Assembly (NCBI RefSeq): GCF_901709675.1 | Contig: NC_051107.1 | Location: 3,722,001-3,786,000, forward strand | DNA: 64,000 nucleotides | DNA from: Syngnathus acus | Taxonomy: Eukaryota > Chordata > Actinopteri > Syngnathiformes > Syngnathidae | Direction of reading: 5' to 3' | Shown: positions 25,543 to 44,274 of the stretch, piece after piece | How the letters are laid out: every line of letters begins with the position of its first letter | How positions within the stretch are numbered: the first letter of the stretch is position 1 | Notes under the pieces: model-generated | Seen by the model: the letters and a program-made list of their open reading frames with translations, nothing else | The model's database searches: none | What the model was told of the DNA's origin: nothing | Translations under genes and position numbers: made by a program

Positions 25543-28500
25543 ATGTTCCAGAAGGTGCAGAATAAGGGAGCTTGTAGCATCCAAATGGAGGAAACCAGAC
25601 GGCCATCCCCGGCACGGTCCAGGATCAACATGTTCTCCCTGTCCAATTCAAAGAAAGTGGACAATACCGAAACCCAGCGTCTGACCCAACTCCCGCGCCA
25701 GGCCGCTGTCAACCTGGAGTTCGTCGATCTGTCTTACACCGTCCGGGAGGGGCACTGTTGTAGGAAGGGAGGTACGGTGGGCTCCCGGTAACAAGTGACA
25801 TCATGACTCTACCCTAATCAACAAACAATTCAGATCAGGAAATTCTTCTTATTTCTCCTCATCAGGTTACAAAACTCTCCTGAGTAGTCTCTGCGGACAA
25901 TTTAACAGTAAAGATCTTATCGGCATCATGGGACCCTCTGGAGCTGGAAAGTCCACCATGATGAATGTCCTAGCAGGATACAGGTAAAAAAAACACACCA
26001 TAAATTCCATAAAAATTGATTTTTGTTAACAATAATCTGGATTGCAGGGAGACTGGCATGAAAGGCAAAATCTTGGTGAACGGTCGCCCGAGGGACTTGG
26101 CCAAATTCCAGAAGATGTCATGCTACATCATGCAAAATGACGTACTGATGCCTCATCTCTCGATAAAGGAGGCCATGATGGTAAACTAATATAAAAAAAT
26201 CAAATAAAATCAAAATCTTTCTTGATCATTTTTACCCTCTGGTTTTAGGTGGCTGCCAATCTTAAACTCAATGAACCCATGCACGTCAAAAAGAAGATTG
26301 TAAGCCCCCCCCCTGAGTTCATAGTTTCCGATTTAATGTCAGAGTGATAACGATCTCATGACTGTGTCACAGGTGACCGAGGTACTGACTGCTTTGGGTC
26401 TTGTAGCCTGCTCTAAAACTCGAACCGACAATCTCTCGGGGGGCCAGTCTAAAAGACTGGCCATTGCTCTCGAGCTGGTCAACAATCCTCCCGTCATGTT
26501 CTTTGATGAACCCATCAGGTAGGACACCGCACTTGGCGTCATTTTGTTTTAGTTCGATTCCATGAGGTAGGGCCTTGCGGGGTAGGACCTTGTGGGGTAA
26601 CAAGAGTTCAAAAGAGAATTTGAAACAGTCCCGAGAACTGTCTGTGACCGGCAGCAGCGTATTTAACAAGTCAGACGGACTACCAACCGAACTGGAAAAC
26701 ATTTCAATTTAGCACATTCCGTCCAAATTTGATCAAAACCAGAAAACCCCCCAAAATCAGAACATCTACAAAGAGAGATAGCTGCCTCCAAGTCATTCTT
26801 TTTGTAAGTTGTTCCAGGAAAAGAGAGCAGCAAACCAAGTTCTGTAATGACCCTCGGGAAAGGCAGTAAAACAATACCGTGAGAACGAAAATGACAGATC
26901 CCTCTGACTAACAAAGGTCAGAAGGTAGGAAGGCAGAAGACCAAGAACTGCTTTGCTACAGAAACAATCTGGTGGTCTTGACCGAGAAATTCTGAATGAC
27001 GACTATGTTTATGTTTGTCCAAATGGAAAACCGACGGTATATAACATAATCCTAATCCCGTTTGTTTTTCACCCCCAACCACATCAGCGGTTTGGACAGT
27101 GCGACATCGATCCAGGTTATCTCCCTCCTGAAGTGTCTGGCTAATGGAGGACGGACAATCATCTGCACCATTCATCAACCCAGTGGCAACCTCTTTCAGA
27201 TGTTTGACATGGTAAATTCCAGTACCTACGATAGCAGATTGGATTTGTAGTCGATTAGTTACTTGAAATTAGACTCGGTCAGGACTACGGAGATCAGGCC
27301 TTGTGGTTTGGGGACTCTAATAACTGGATTTGGATCTAACCGCGGTAATTTTTGTGTTCTTTTCCCATTAGCTGTTCATCCTGAGTCAAGGTCAATGCAT
27401 TTACAGAGGCACAGTCCCCCACCTCATCCCTCACCTGAACAACCTCAACCTTCATTGCCCGAGGTACCACAATCCAGCGGATTTCAGTGAGTACTGAACG
27501 CCTTCTTCCATTTGACCTAAGAATGCGTCTGGTTTTATCGTCGGTTCCTGACCCTTCGTTAATCCTTATCCCATCAGTCATTGAGGTGGCTACAGGAACA
27601 CATGGGGACATGCAGGCCGTGTTGTTTGAAGCTACTCACGGCAGCCAGTGCTGCGAGGAGAGTAAGAAGAGTGCTGGGGATGAAACATGTTCTTCCCCTG
27701 CCCAATCCCAACCCAAATCTGTAAGTGATCACTATGCTGTATTTACTTTGATTGAAAATATTCATGGATTTTGTCTTTCTCCAGGAACAGGAACCGCTTG
27801 AGACACAATACTTTGCCACCAGTACAATCAAACAGTTCTGCATCCTCTTTAAACGAAACCTCACGGCCATATGCAGAGATACGGTAAATGAAACACATTT
27901 AGGGAAGAACATAAACATTCCGACCGGATTTCGGGATGAACATTTGTGTTATGAAGATGCTGACCCACCTGAGAGTGATGTCCCACATCATACTCGGAGT
28001 CCTCATCGGCCTGCTTTACCTCAACATCGGAAACGACGCGCTGAGTGCATTCAACAACACCGGGTTCCTCTTCTTCTCCATGCTGTTCCTCATGTTTGCC
28101 GCCCTGATGCCCACCGTTCTCACCTGTAGGAAATATACGGACTTTGCTGCTTAAGGTGGAAATGACCATTTGTCTTTGCTCCCACAGTTCCTCTGGAAAT
28201 GGCTGTGTTCATAAGGGAACATATGAACTCCTGGTACAGCCTCCATGCCTACTACATGGCTAAAACATGCGCGGACATACCATTCCAGGTAAGCTAACAT
28301 TACAGTGATTCCCAAAAATGCGCTACTAGCTAGCATCCACCACTGCTTGAGAACAGTTCAGTTGTATTTAACTTTTGCTTCATCCTTTCCCCGAGCTCAA
28401 AACCTGTTCAAGATGATTTTGAAAACACTCTCAATCTATCTCTTCCGCAGATGATCTGTCCAATCCTGTACTGTAGCATAGCATACTGGATGACTAGCCA

Positions 28501-29099
28501 ACCTCCAGAAGCTCTTCGCTTTGTGCTCTTCCTCTGCTTGTCTACGTCCATTGCCCTGGTCGCACAGTCCCTGGGGCTGCTCATCGGGGCAGCATCCCCG
28601 TCACCGCAGGTATGCTTATAGTTCATCTCAAAAGAGGTTGCCCTCTTATAAATGTTTCGGAATAATAACCCGCAGGTCGCCACCTTCGTTGGACCCATCA
28701 CAGCCATCCCGATAGTCCTCTTCTCTGGCTTCTTTGTGAATTTCCGAACTATTCCTGATTACCTGCAGTGGACCTCTTATGTCTCCTATGTCAGGTACCT
28801 TGTTGTTTGTTGTGTATGTGAAATATTACAACATTCAAAAGTCTTTTTTACAAAAGGATGTCGCTTTAAGGTACGGCTTTGAGGGAGTGGTCCTCTCCAT
28901 CTACGGGATGAACCGCTCGTATCTGGAGTGTCCAGAGAAGACACAGTGCACATTCCAGGACCCTGCAAAAGTCCTGCACTTGCTGGATGTGGAGGATGCA
29001 AAGCTCTACGTGGATTTCATTGTCTTGGGGATTTTCTTCATGGTCATCAGGGTTGTTACTTATCTGGTACTGCGCTACAAAGTGAGGGCCTGCCGTTGA
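25543..29099 (+). CDS. abcg4: ATP-binding cassette sub-family G member 4-like half-transporter
   Basis: ABCG1/ABCG4 half-transporters dimerise and export sterols. Exons: 25542-25771 (ATG 25543), 25866-25983, 26048-26180, 26249-26299, 26373-26518, 27088-27211, 27372-27486, 27578-27720, 27785-27883, 27957-28125, 28188-28288, 28451-28609, 28676-28794 and 28871-29099. All phases agree, giving 644 residues (human ABCG4 has 646). Walker [10 protein letters not shown] is at residues 99-107, LSGGQ at 198-202 and FFDEP near 220. Six membrane segments follow, and the C-terminus is [33 protein letters not shown] and LDVEDAKLY favour ABCG4 over ABCG1. Odd points are Ser203 after LSGGQ (Arg is usual) and Ile225 in DEPISGLD (Thr is usual). 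The start at 25543 follows a strong CTCCTAG acceptor; ATG 25585 is an alternative. Upstream non-coding exons are likely. Confidence 0.92.
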
Positions 29100-29616
29100 G
29101 TTTAAGTGTTACATGTTAATACAGTTCACTGGTTGAACCTTGAATTCGAGTTGCAGTTCCCGTTGAGATCTGTTTTATTGGGAATAATTACTGTTTTGTA
29201 CTATTTTGTTTTTTGGGGGATTGTATTACAAGGATATTCAAATATTAATCATTTGAAAATGATCAAACTTAGTCGAGTCTTTTGAAGATTTTCCACAATC
29301 TTGTCTCAGGTCAGCATGGTAATGAGCTCATTGCCAAGCTAAGTGAGCATTAGCAAGTTATCATTAGCATGGTAAATGTCATCAAAATGGCCGCAGCACA
29401 AGTAATGTCAATTTGGCTTTTCATAGTAATTGTAACTGGAGTTGGTATGTTAGCATTACCGTGTTAGCACTAGTTAGTCAGTTGCCAAGCTCAGACTAAA
29501 ATGCAACTAAATGTGGGACGATTTTGAACACTCATACAAATTCAACTGTGTTCAATTTACTAAACTGCTGTCACTGGTTTCCCTTCAACTAGTTTGCTTT
29601 CCTTATCTTTTTTTAT

Positions 29617-29720
29617 CATGCATTCCCCTCCATTAATTTTGTTGACATAACAAAAATTGTGTGATGGTGTTTTTTTTTTATTATACATTCCCTGTCATTT
29701 ATTTTGTTGACATAACAAAT
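29617..29720. repeat. Local tandem duplication
   Basis: Two copies of a block ending in TTTTGTTGACATAACAAA, each preceded by CATTCCC and a T-rich stretch, lie about 60 bp apart. Confidence 0.55.
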
Positions 29721-31892
29721 CAAAAAAATCAAAAACAGAGCTTGAATATTATCAATTTCTTGTCTTAACATCTTATCCCAAGGCCTTTTTATGAAAAACT
29801 TGAAATAACAAACATTTGTTTATGTGTGTGTGCAAAACAGGCCAGTGGTTTCAAAAAGGCCGTGTGGTGTTAATGTCAAACATTCTTGAACAGGATTTGC
29901 CAAAAGAGTTTGCAGGTCATTAAAACAGTCTATTACACAATATATGTTTTGAAAATCCCTATGAGAATGTGCATGTACTGTAATTGGAGGAAGGAAAAAT
30001 GGGTACACGTATTTGTAGCAAAATATAAGCTGCTTATAATAATATAATTAATATTATAATAAATATAATATATAAGCTACATATACAACATTGATAATTA
30101 CCTTGTCTGGGCTAAGATAAGGTCAATTTGGCATTGGGTGAGCACATTTACTAACAAGCATAAATAAATACACAACACACAAATTGCTTGATGTTAAAAT
30201 GACATTTAAAAATATTGAGCTCATCCCTCAACAGTAGCACCTTTGTGATTTGAACACAGGTTGATTTGGTAATACTCTGCCTGGGGGTTAACTGAGTGCA
30301 CGAGTCGAAATCTGCTCAGTTGGGAACACAAAAGATAAATGTGACCACTCACACCCACACACACTTTTTGCTGGGCTGCGTACGTGCAGATTAAAGCCAC
30401 AACCCATTTCTCACACTGGATTGGAAAATTGGCATCTTCTGTATGGCGGCACTCATCTTGTTTCCCCTTCAGGCCAGTGAAACCAAAATATCACACAAAT
30501 ATTTTTGGGCTGACTAAAGCAATGATTGGCATTGATGTCAACATTTTTTTTACGTGCAACTATGGATACCAAACGACATTTCCAGATAAAATGATAGGAG
30601 ATCACTGAGAATATGAATTTTTGCCATAGGAAATGAAATACTGCCAGAAGCAGCATATAAATCACCAAGATATAAATCCTGAATTTTATTGCCGCCATTA
30701 AACTTCGAGTCACCCTCCTGCAAGATGACGACAATGGCGTTTGCATACTCCTCAGTTTCTCAAGTAACTAGGTCAGAGCCAATAACACACTTAAGTTTAC
30801 AATTCTATTTGTCTCGTAAAACTCTATATGTGGTCCCAACAGTCTTTTTCCTCATTTCATAGCATTTCTCTCTGCTGCATTGTTTCCATCAATTTAATTT
30901 TCCCAGGGCCTTCAGGATTTTTTTTGGGGTGTGCATCAGTCACCGTTAACAACCTTATATTGACATCATGGTGACGTCCTTTGAGCTGTGTTTTTTTAAG
31001 TGTACAGCAGAGTAGAGCTTCTGTCCACTTAAATAACAACCTGACATCACGATGACGTCCGTCCAGTAGTCCAAAGATGTGTTCGAAGTTAACGAGTGTG
31101 GAAAGTTGAATAAACAAACATCAGATTCCAAGAGGGGTGGAATTGGGGTATGCGAAAACACCAACAGTGTTAAGTTTTTGTTGGTTTTTTTCAATTCAGT
31201 GATATGAAATCAAGGGTCTTAACCTTGATGGAATTTTTTTGAAACATAATTCTTCCTCTCTGTGACTAATGTTAAAATCAGTCCTGGTATTATGAACCTG
31301 TCCATCATTAATGGCTCTGACCTTAAGTATGCTAGGCTAAAACCTGCTAAGTAAAAGCATATGAGCTAGCAGGCTAAGAGTATCTGCTTGGTTATGAGTG
31401 CTAACATGAATTTCTATATAGTCTATACAAGAATAATCTAGCTCTTAGTAGGGTCGCCATTTTGAAGAAAATATATTAAAGTGGGATTATCAGACGGGTG
31501 TACGGTTCTTTGTCTCAAAGTGGCACAAAATTCCTTAGCCCAACTAGCAAACCAGTAATGGACTAAATCAAAATATTTTATAACAAGGTTGTAACATGTT
31601 TAGAACTCTTAAGTCTATATTGACCAATAATTAATAAATTATGTATTGTGGTTGAGTACATCAAAATTCATTTCAAGTGTTGAGTCTAAAATGGCTGAAA
31701 GCTATTTTACTTCGACTATATGTTTCCAAAATGGGTTGTTAGAAAGTTAGGGTTAACCCTAAAATTAACTTTAACCTTTACCTAAGCAAAAACGATTTAA
31801 TATTGCGAATTTCCCGTTTAATCATTTATATTTAGAACATTTACTCCATACCGCTCACAGAAGACAACCAGACTTCTCATCCAGTTACGATA

Positions 31893-31906
31893 CCGCCCCC
31901 TGGTGG
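31893..31906 (-). promoter_or_regulatory. CTCF-like motif
   Basis: The minus strand reads CCACCAGGGGGCGG, a full match to the CTCF core consensus. It lies between the convergent abcg4 and glt8d2 genes. Confidence 0.5.
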
Positions 31907-32825
31907 CTGAATAGTTTCAACTCCTGGCATTGGTGTTCATTCATTCGGTTTTTTGATGGAAATACATTTTTCAAGAATGAATGCGTCCTATTTCCTTTGG
32001 TGATTGGCTTCATCCGCATTGAATGTGTGAAATATAAATAAGTTGTCCAAAGTTGTGAATGTGGATATGAATATAAAAATTATACAGCCGGGTTAAATGC
32101 GGATTAATAAAACAAAGATAAAATATTTTAAAAAAAAAAATCAGCCATTATGTGACCTGTATGAATTCAACAAAAATAATTTCTAAAGTGAAAACTTCAG
32201 AAATGATGTGATTGCACAAGTGTGCACACCCTCTTGTGTGTTCAGAATTAATCAGTCCCATTTCAACTCGTGTATTATATTTTATTAAACTATTGTGTTG
32301 TGTTGTTATTGATTTTTTTTTTTATTAGATTCTGCACAAAAACATGTTTCATTTGTTGTTGACCAATGCGTTCGCAAAATGACTTCACAAAAATGATGAT
32401 CTCATGAGTAAATAGTAAGTCGCAGGTGGATTCGTAGTTCCTTCGGGCTCACTGGGCAATCTGTCAAACTCAGAGTAGTCATCACTAAGGCACTTTAGAA
32501 ATCATAAATCATTATAAATAAAAACAAAAAAATGTGTCATTGTGACGAGTGTGAATCAGCTCTCACGTCTCTCGGGTTAAAAAACAGGAAGTCCATGTAA
32601 GAGACGATTGTCTATCCTCCAACAAATGAAGCTTTGTGTGATTTTTTTTAGCCATTTGATTAGCAGTTTGATCAGACGTATAAATGGTACGTAACTGGCA
32701 ATCATACAATGTTATTAACTTTAATAAATATTTGTATCATGCTTATGTTTTACTATTTATGTCATCTATTGATCCCTAGAGGGAATATTCAGATGTTACA
32801 GCAGTGAATAAAGTTGAATAAAATT

Positions 32826-32833
32826 CCCCCCCG

Positions 32834-32872
<39 letters not shown>
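32826..32872. repeat. Poly-C tract (47 nt, one G)
   Basis: The run of C is interrupted once by G at 32833. It lies about 45 bp downstream of the glt8d2 stop codon, in its likely 3' UTR, where the transcript would carry a G run. Confidence 0.9.
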
Positions 32873-32873
<1 letters not shown>

Positions 32874-32917
32874 TGACTCAGATATGGTATGTTCCACAGT
32901 CCGCATTAATTATTGCT

Positions 32918-34676
32918 CTACGGCCTCATCAAGGAGAACTTCCCAGACGGATCTGGAATGAACCACTTCTCCCAGCGTTCCGTGTGAACAGCAGGGTACC
33001 CCCATGGTTTGAATGGGCCGTTCCAGTGCAGCAGTTGTGCATTCTGCACGAAGCTCTCGGGATAGCCAGAATCTGGACTCCAACCTAAACACACACACAC
33101 AAAAGTATTTTTCATTTCCGTCATCAATTGAACAATCATGGATGAGCTTACCGAGATGTCTGACGTGCCAGATCGGATCCAGCACGGTGTATTTGTCGTG
33201 AAAAACAATGAGCATAGGCGGAGTGGCCACACCTCCTGCCATAGCACTGCTGTAGATGTTTAGCCTGGTTAAAAAAAAAAAAAAAAGTTAAAATCATTAT
33301 TACAGTCAAATTAATTAAGTATACAAACGGTGGATTGAATAAGTCTACACACCCTTGTTCAAATTTGTTCACTTGAGCAAGACAAATTATTTCCTACTTG
33401 ATATTGTCCTTCATGTACTTCTGGAGCTGCTTGGTGATCTTCTGCTTTTTCCATTCACGGATATCCGCCACAAACACACCAGGGTTGAAGGAGCAATCGT
33501 TGGGATTGATCCCGAGGTTCCTCACTTCTTGTTTTCTGTAGTCCAGGTAGCCCATGTAGGTTGTCTACAAGGGGGAAGCGGATGTTGACTTCATTTTGTG
33601 GGATGCTAATTTATCAATGAGCCTACCTGCATGCCGACGCTGCGCACCATCTCGTGAGTGGAGGGCAAGTCGCAGTCGGAGGCGAAAGCAGCAGCGTGTT
33701 GCGACTTTAGTTTGATTTCAAACAGATCCTGAATGTCACCTTAGCAAAGTGGTAAAATAATAAGTAAAAAACTGACCGCATCTAATGAACATACTGAATA
33801 TACCCTGAACAATGATGTCATCGTCTAAGTAGATGACCCTCTCGTGGTTCATTTCAAGCAGCGGTAGATAAAAGCGCACAAAGTTGAGCTGCAAAACAAA
33901 GACGTCAACATATTTTAGTTATACCTAGTTATGTTTTTAAACAAACTTACTGGATGTAATAGATCCGGTCTGGAGGAATCAGGCTTCACTTTCCCTTTCA
34001 GAACCATTGGATTAAACTCCAAGATTTTATATTTAATGCCTTTCAGTTGGCTTTCCTCAATGTAGCGTCTGAAAGGTGGATAATAAATATGTTGAGAATA
34101 ATATGTTCAATTTCACAATAGAAAATATGGTTGCTAATGAGGTCCGTACCTGGTCAGTGTAACGGCGTCTCGTAGCGTGACAATATAGAAGAGCACGTTA
34201 GCATCTGTGTTGCTACGAATGCTGTTGATGGTCGCCATGGTTGCGCCCATGCGCTCCTCCGAGGCGCAGATAACGACAGGGATGACACGATCGACTTTTT
34301 TCGCCACGACATCACTGAGTTTCTTCCAGTGAGCTTGAGAGAAGGAGTAATTATTTCTCAGTATTTGTTAGATTTTTTTTTTTTTCTTTTACCTGAAATT
34401 TTGTGTCGACTGGAGGTTTTGTGTAGCGAGCTGTACAGGACCAAGTACAGCATCAGCACCAGGATTACCAGCAGGACCTGATTGACTGACACAGGGACAA
34501 TTTCCCACTTTTGTGTATATAAAAAGTCTACACACCCCTGTTCACATGTGCTGTTAAACACAATTTGATTTCAAAGCTTTTTTTTTTACCACTTATGATG
34601 TGACCCATAATTTGGTCAACACAACTAAGAAAATATTTCAACAAATTTTATTCTCACTTTTTCTCAGAAGAGCCAT
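32918..34676 (-). CDS. glt8d2: Glycosyltransferase 8 domain-containing protein 2
   Basis: GLT8D2 is a Golgi/secretory type II membrane protein of the GT8 fold whose acceptor substrate is not firmly known. Exons in transcript order: 34676-34658, 34485-34393, 34333-34150, 34068-33951, 33888-33804, 33739-33627, 33564-33398, 33264-33152 and 33084-32918. Phases agree and give 352 residues (human 349). The start MALLRK-INQV is the GLT8D2 N-terminus. A membrane anchor spans residues 7-25. The catalytic domain shows IPVVICAS, EFNPMVLKGK, the metal-binding YLDDD at 158-162, HAAAF-SDCDLPS, TYMGYLDYRK, CSFNPGVFVA, RHLG, QLLHWNG and FIPDPSGKF. GLT8D1 is less similar at these sites. It is convergent with abcg4 and divergent from ankrd16. 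Mobile-element relics sit in intron 1 and intron 7. Confidence 0.94.
33331..33380. repeat. Dispersed repeat fragment ('AAGTCTACACACCC' family)
   Basis: AAGTCTACACACCCTTGTTC occurs here beside the glt8d2 exon at 33398-33564. Nearly the same string recurs at 34524-34543 in the same gene. This sequence is typical of a dispersed fish repeat. Confidence 0.45.
34515..34655. repeat. Dispersed repeat fragment ('AAGTCTACACACCC' family), longer copy
   Basis: AAAAGTCTACACACCCCTGT is followed by diverged AT-rich sequence with GATGTGACCCATAATTTGG. The copy fills most of glt8d2 intron 1. A third, more diverged relative may lie at about 32140-32300. Confidence 0.45.
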
Positions 34677-36486
34677 CGTTCATGGTTGCGTTTGTGGTCA
34701 TGTACAAATATCTGTAAAAGAGAAAAAAAACTGATCTCTCTGTCTAATAAAGATCTGTGGTGTGTATCAGTTGGTTTATGGGGGAAGTGTTGACATTAAG
34801 TGTTTCAGGGGAGGGGTCAGCTGGTTGGTGGGGAAAACCAAAGCCAGATGTTTTTGTTTTTTTCTTCCTTTAGAGGGCTCTACCACTTCCTTGCAATAAT
34901 AAACAAATAAAACCTCCTATAATCTTATTTTATCATGTCAGGCTCAATTGATTGTTTTTATTATTCTCGTTATCAGTGCTTTTGAATTTTGCAGAGTCAA
35001 ATGAAACTCCAACACTGTTGCTTCATGTGTATCTGGTTTGTTTGTCATTGTTTTAAACTGCCCTATAACATCTGGAACTGGTTAGGTTCTGAAACACTCC
35101 CCTTCAGAAAGCATCCAGAACCAGCCAGTAATGGAACAATTACTCTTGGAACATATCCATGCATTGTTTTCTCCTTAATTTACACGAGTCGATCACTAAA
35201 GCCACACTTATGTCCAAATTTTATTAAAAGCATATTAAACGTCAAATAATAAAACTGTCTGTGCTTATACTTTTCCCAGTTAGGCAAATGACATAACAGC
35301 TTACCTAAAAACTTTGCTTGCACAAAAAAGCATTGCGACTGTATGCTTTCTAACAATAATTACGTAAAAGTCTATTTTTTTTTAAATGAAAGTATGCAAG
35401 TTTATGTTAAATGCAATACAAAAAATATTAAATTCGATATTATGCCTAAAAATCTGTAAATGCATCACAAATAGTATTAATGCACATTTTAGACGCAAGC
35501 AAAATGTATATTTTTTTCATTTGCCTGGAGTAGCACATTATGTTCCCTGGGTGACACTGAAAGAAAATATCAACACACTACCATATAAAATAGCATTTTC
35601 TCTATGTAGAATATGTTTTAAGGGTACTTGCCAAAAGGAAAGGGGTCCAGCATAGTGCTCAAGGTCCCTGTCGAAGAATGAAAATGCCCAGTCAGACCAA
35701 CCGTCCCACTTTACCATTATTCCTCCCCTCTTTCTCCCCCTCAATGGAACTCTCTCATTCGCCAACATTCAAATTATTCCCTCTCATTTGCCAGAAGCAG
35801 GAATAGATGTCCCCGTTTAATTGAATTATTTTTTTAAACAAAATCTACAGCACATTTTTTTTTTAAATCATTTCAGTACATTTTGTACTTCAGCTACATT
35901 TTTAAAGACAGTTCAGTTCTATTTGAATTTGAAGTACAATACATATGTATGCCATGGTATATTTAGGAATCGTTTGGTTTTAAACATTGAAGTGCGCTTT
36001 TATCTAACTTTTATGTGCAATGCCTTTTAATTCAATTAGTGCAAACGTATTTTGTCTTTGGAAATATTCAAGCGCAGTATTGTTTTTTAAACTGTGCGTA
36101 ATTTTACAATGACTTACAATAATAAACGATTTTATAAACATAAGTAATTTTGGGTGAAATCAGTCCTAGCAACTACATTACCCACAATTCATCGGTTCAT
36201 GATGCCTGCTTGGAATGGCCGATTTAGCTTTATTTGTTAAAAGCCCAACCCTCCAAACGCGTGACTATTTGCTAGTTACGTAATAATATTAACTATATGC
36301 ATTTAATATAAATTCCCCTAACCCAATCAATTGAATCGATGTTTTAACAGTGTCGGTTCATGGTTGGTCAACGTTGCACTCGCCTAAATCGTCATGATTG
36401 CTGTCGTGAAGCACAAGCAAATGACTTAACTCGTTTTCCTCTTCCAGAGATCTTTTTGAGAGTTTGCTGACTTTTTTACAATCAAC
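34677..36486. other. Divergent intergenic region glt8d2-ankrd16
   Basis: AT-rich, carrying the glt8d2 upstream region and the ankrd16 promoter. No coding exon was recognised. A ZNF143/THAP11-like motif lies at 36171-36192. Confidence 0.5.
36171..36192 (+). promoter_or_regulatory. ZNF143/THAP11-like promoter motif of ankrd16
   Basis: AACTACATTACCCACAATTC resembles the SBS consensus ACTACAATTCCCAGAATGC bound by ZNF143 and THAP11 in housekeeping promoters. It lies about 300 bp before the ankrd16 start codon. Confidence 0.4.
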
Positions 36487-38701
<2,215 letters not shown>

Positions 38702-39421
38702 TCAAATCTACTAAAGGGCATTATAATTCTAATGTAATAAAGAAATAAACATCAATGTTTTCCTATTTTTTTCCCCTCATCTTAAGTCGTTGAAACAACA
38801 TTTCCAGGAACTTTTAGTTCTTGGCACTCTTAGATCCTGGAATTAGAAGATTCATGAATCACAGAAAAAAAAAATTTCATTTATGACGTCATCTTGTGAA
38901 CGTCACATGAGCCGTGATTGGTTGATACCTGGCGTAACTGTGATGTCATTTTCAATGGACAGTAAGTGACAAATACGTTTTTAAAGGTATTAATTGTACA
39001 TGAAAAATAATAAAGGTATAAAATTATTTGTAGATGAAATATTAACTTTTTACCACAGAAAATAATAAATTAAATAAATAAAGAAGTATCTTTTAAACTT
39101 TTATTTTCGATTAAATATCGAATGACTGCATTCTATTCAGTCAAATATCAAAGTCTCAACTCAAAGAAGTCAAAATGACGTCTGATTTTATTGTTGTAAC
39201 CAAACCAAAGTTGAAACATTTTAATCGTAATGTTAGCCCGTGTGCTAACGTGTCGTCAACAAGTGATTGACAGGCAGAAGACCACGCCCCACCCAGTCGT
39301 CGCCTGACGCTGTCGGAGCCGTGCGCCCACTCAGCTCAGCCCCTTCCCACTTCAACCCTGCTGGATATCCGTTTTCTTCTTTCCCAGCCAAGGCTTTCCG
39401 CCATCAAAACCCATTATCGAA
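38702..39421. other. Intergenic region ankrd16-gdi2
   Basis: Holds the ankrd16 3' end (AATAAA-type strings near 38738-38746) and the gdi2 promoter. The last 150 bp before the gdi2 ATG are GC-rich with CCGCC/CACGCCCC-type boxes and look like a TATA-less promoter and 5' UTR. Confidence 0.5.
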
Positions 39422-43330
<3,909 letters not shown>

Positions 43331-44274
43331 AGACCGCCGGCGCCGCCGCTGCTGCAACACACTCCTCAATATCAAAGACGAACGCTGCCCGTAATTGAAA
43401 ATCTCACATTGTATAGAAAGAATACCTTCTAAAAAAAAAAAAATTACGCGTCGCAGGAATATGTGGCGGTCCGGTGGGAAGTTGATCGTCTAGAATTATG
43501 ACATAGTAATACTGAATTAAGTGCAGGGAGGGATCTATGCTTTATTTTCCTCATTTATAATCAGTCTCAGTTAACAGATGGACTAAACAGTGATTACTGA
43601 TTTTCGGATGATATCTTGTGTTATGATATAAAACAAAAAACATGCAGAGTCCAAAGATGCCAAATTAAGATCAGTACATCATATTTGTTGGCAGGGGGAT
43701 TGACTTGTTCTGTCTTGAATTGTATTTGAAACTGTTTCAGGTATTTCGTAACATCAGGTTGGATTGGTTGTTAAAACAAATAGTTGCGGCAACAATGGCT
43801 TTAAGGTTTGGTGTTATCTATTCCCCACCGCGGCCACGTACGATCGTAAACCATAAAACTACCGGGACCTGTGCTCAACAGCTTGTAAGATGTAATAGTA
43901 TTCCTGTTTTTGTGCAAAGTGAAGCAAGAGAAACCGCTTAAGAAGGACCAAATGTGTACTGCGGCAGTGTTTGAATTGAGAAATCTGTAATGCGTCATCT
44001 TCTGTTTGTAACAACAACAAAACGAGCAACTTGGGCTCCACTGATTTCTGTACCGCAAAGTTAAAAAAAAAGTTTGGCAAAAATAGCCTGGATTTTTTTT
44101 TTCCCCTCCCATCTGCGTTGAATAAGCATGGAAATCAGAGCTGCGAATGCTTTTAATGGATTATAATTTGATTTGACAGAGGAATTTAACCTTTGCACTT
44201 AATTAACATATCCCCTATGTAAGACTTCAAGTCCCATAATTCATTGCGCCACTCGCTTGCAGATGGTAAACAAC
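43331..44274. other. Intergenic region gdi2-asb13 copy 1
   Basis: The gdi2 3' UTR and flank, AT-rich, then the asb13 promoter. No coding exon was recognised. Confidence 0.5.
44224..44248 (+). promoter_or_regulatory. ZNF143/THAP11-like promoter motif of asb13 copy 1
   Basis: The segment begins ACTTCAAGTCCCATAATTCA and runs on into TTGCG. It resembles the ZNF143/THAP11 SBS consensus. It sits about 30 bp before a YY1-like AACATGGCGG. Confidence 0.45.

Larger units (their letters stand above)
29100..32917. other. Intergenic region between convergent abcg4 and glt8d2
   Basis: AT-rich sequence holding both 3' ends. It includes a local duplication near 29617-29720, a CTCF-like motif at 31893-31906, a repeat relic near 32140-32300 and a 47-nt C tract at 32826-32872. 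No exon-like frame was recognised. Confidence 0.55.
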
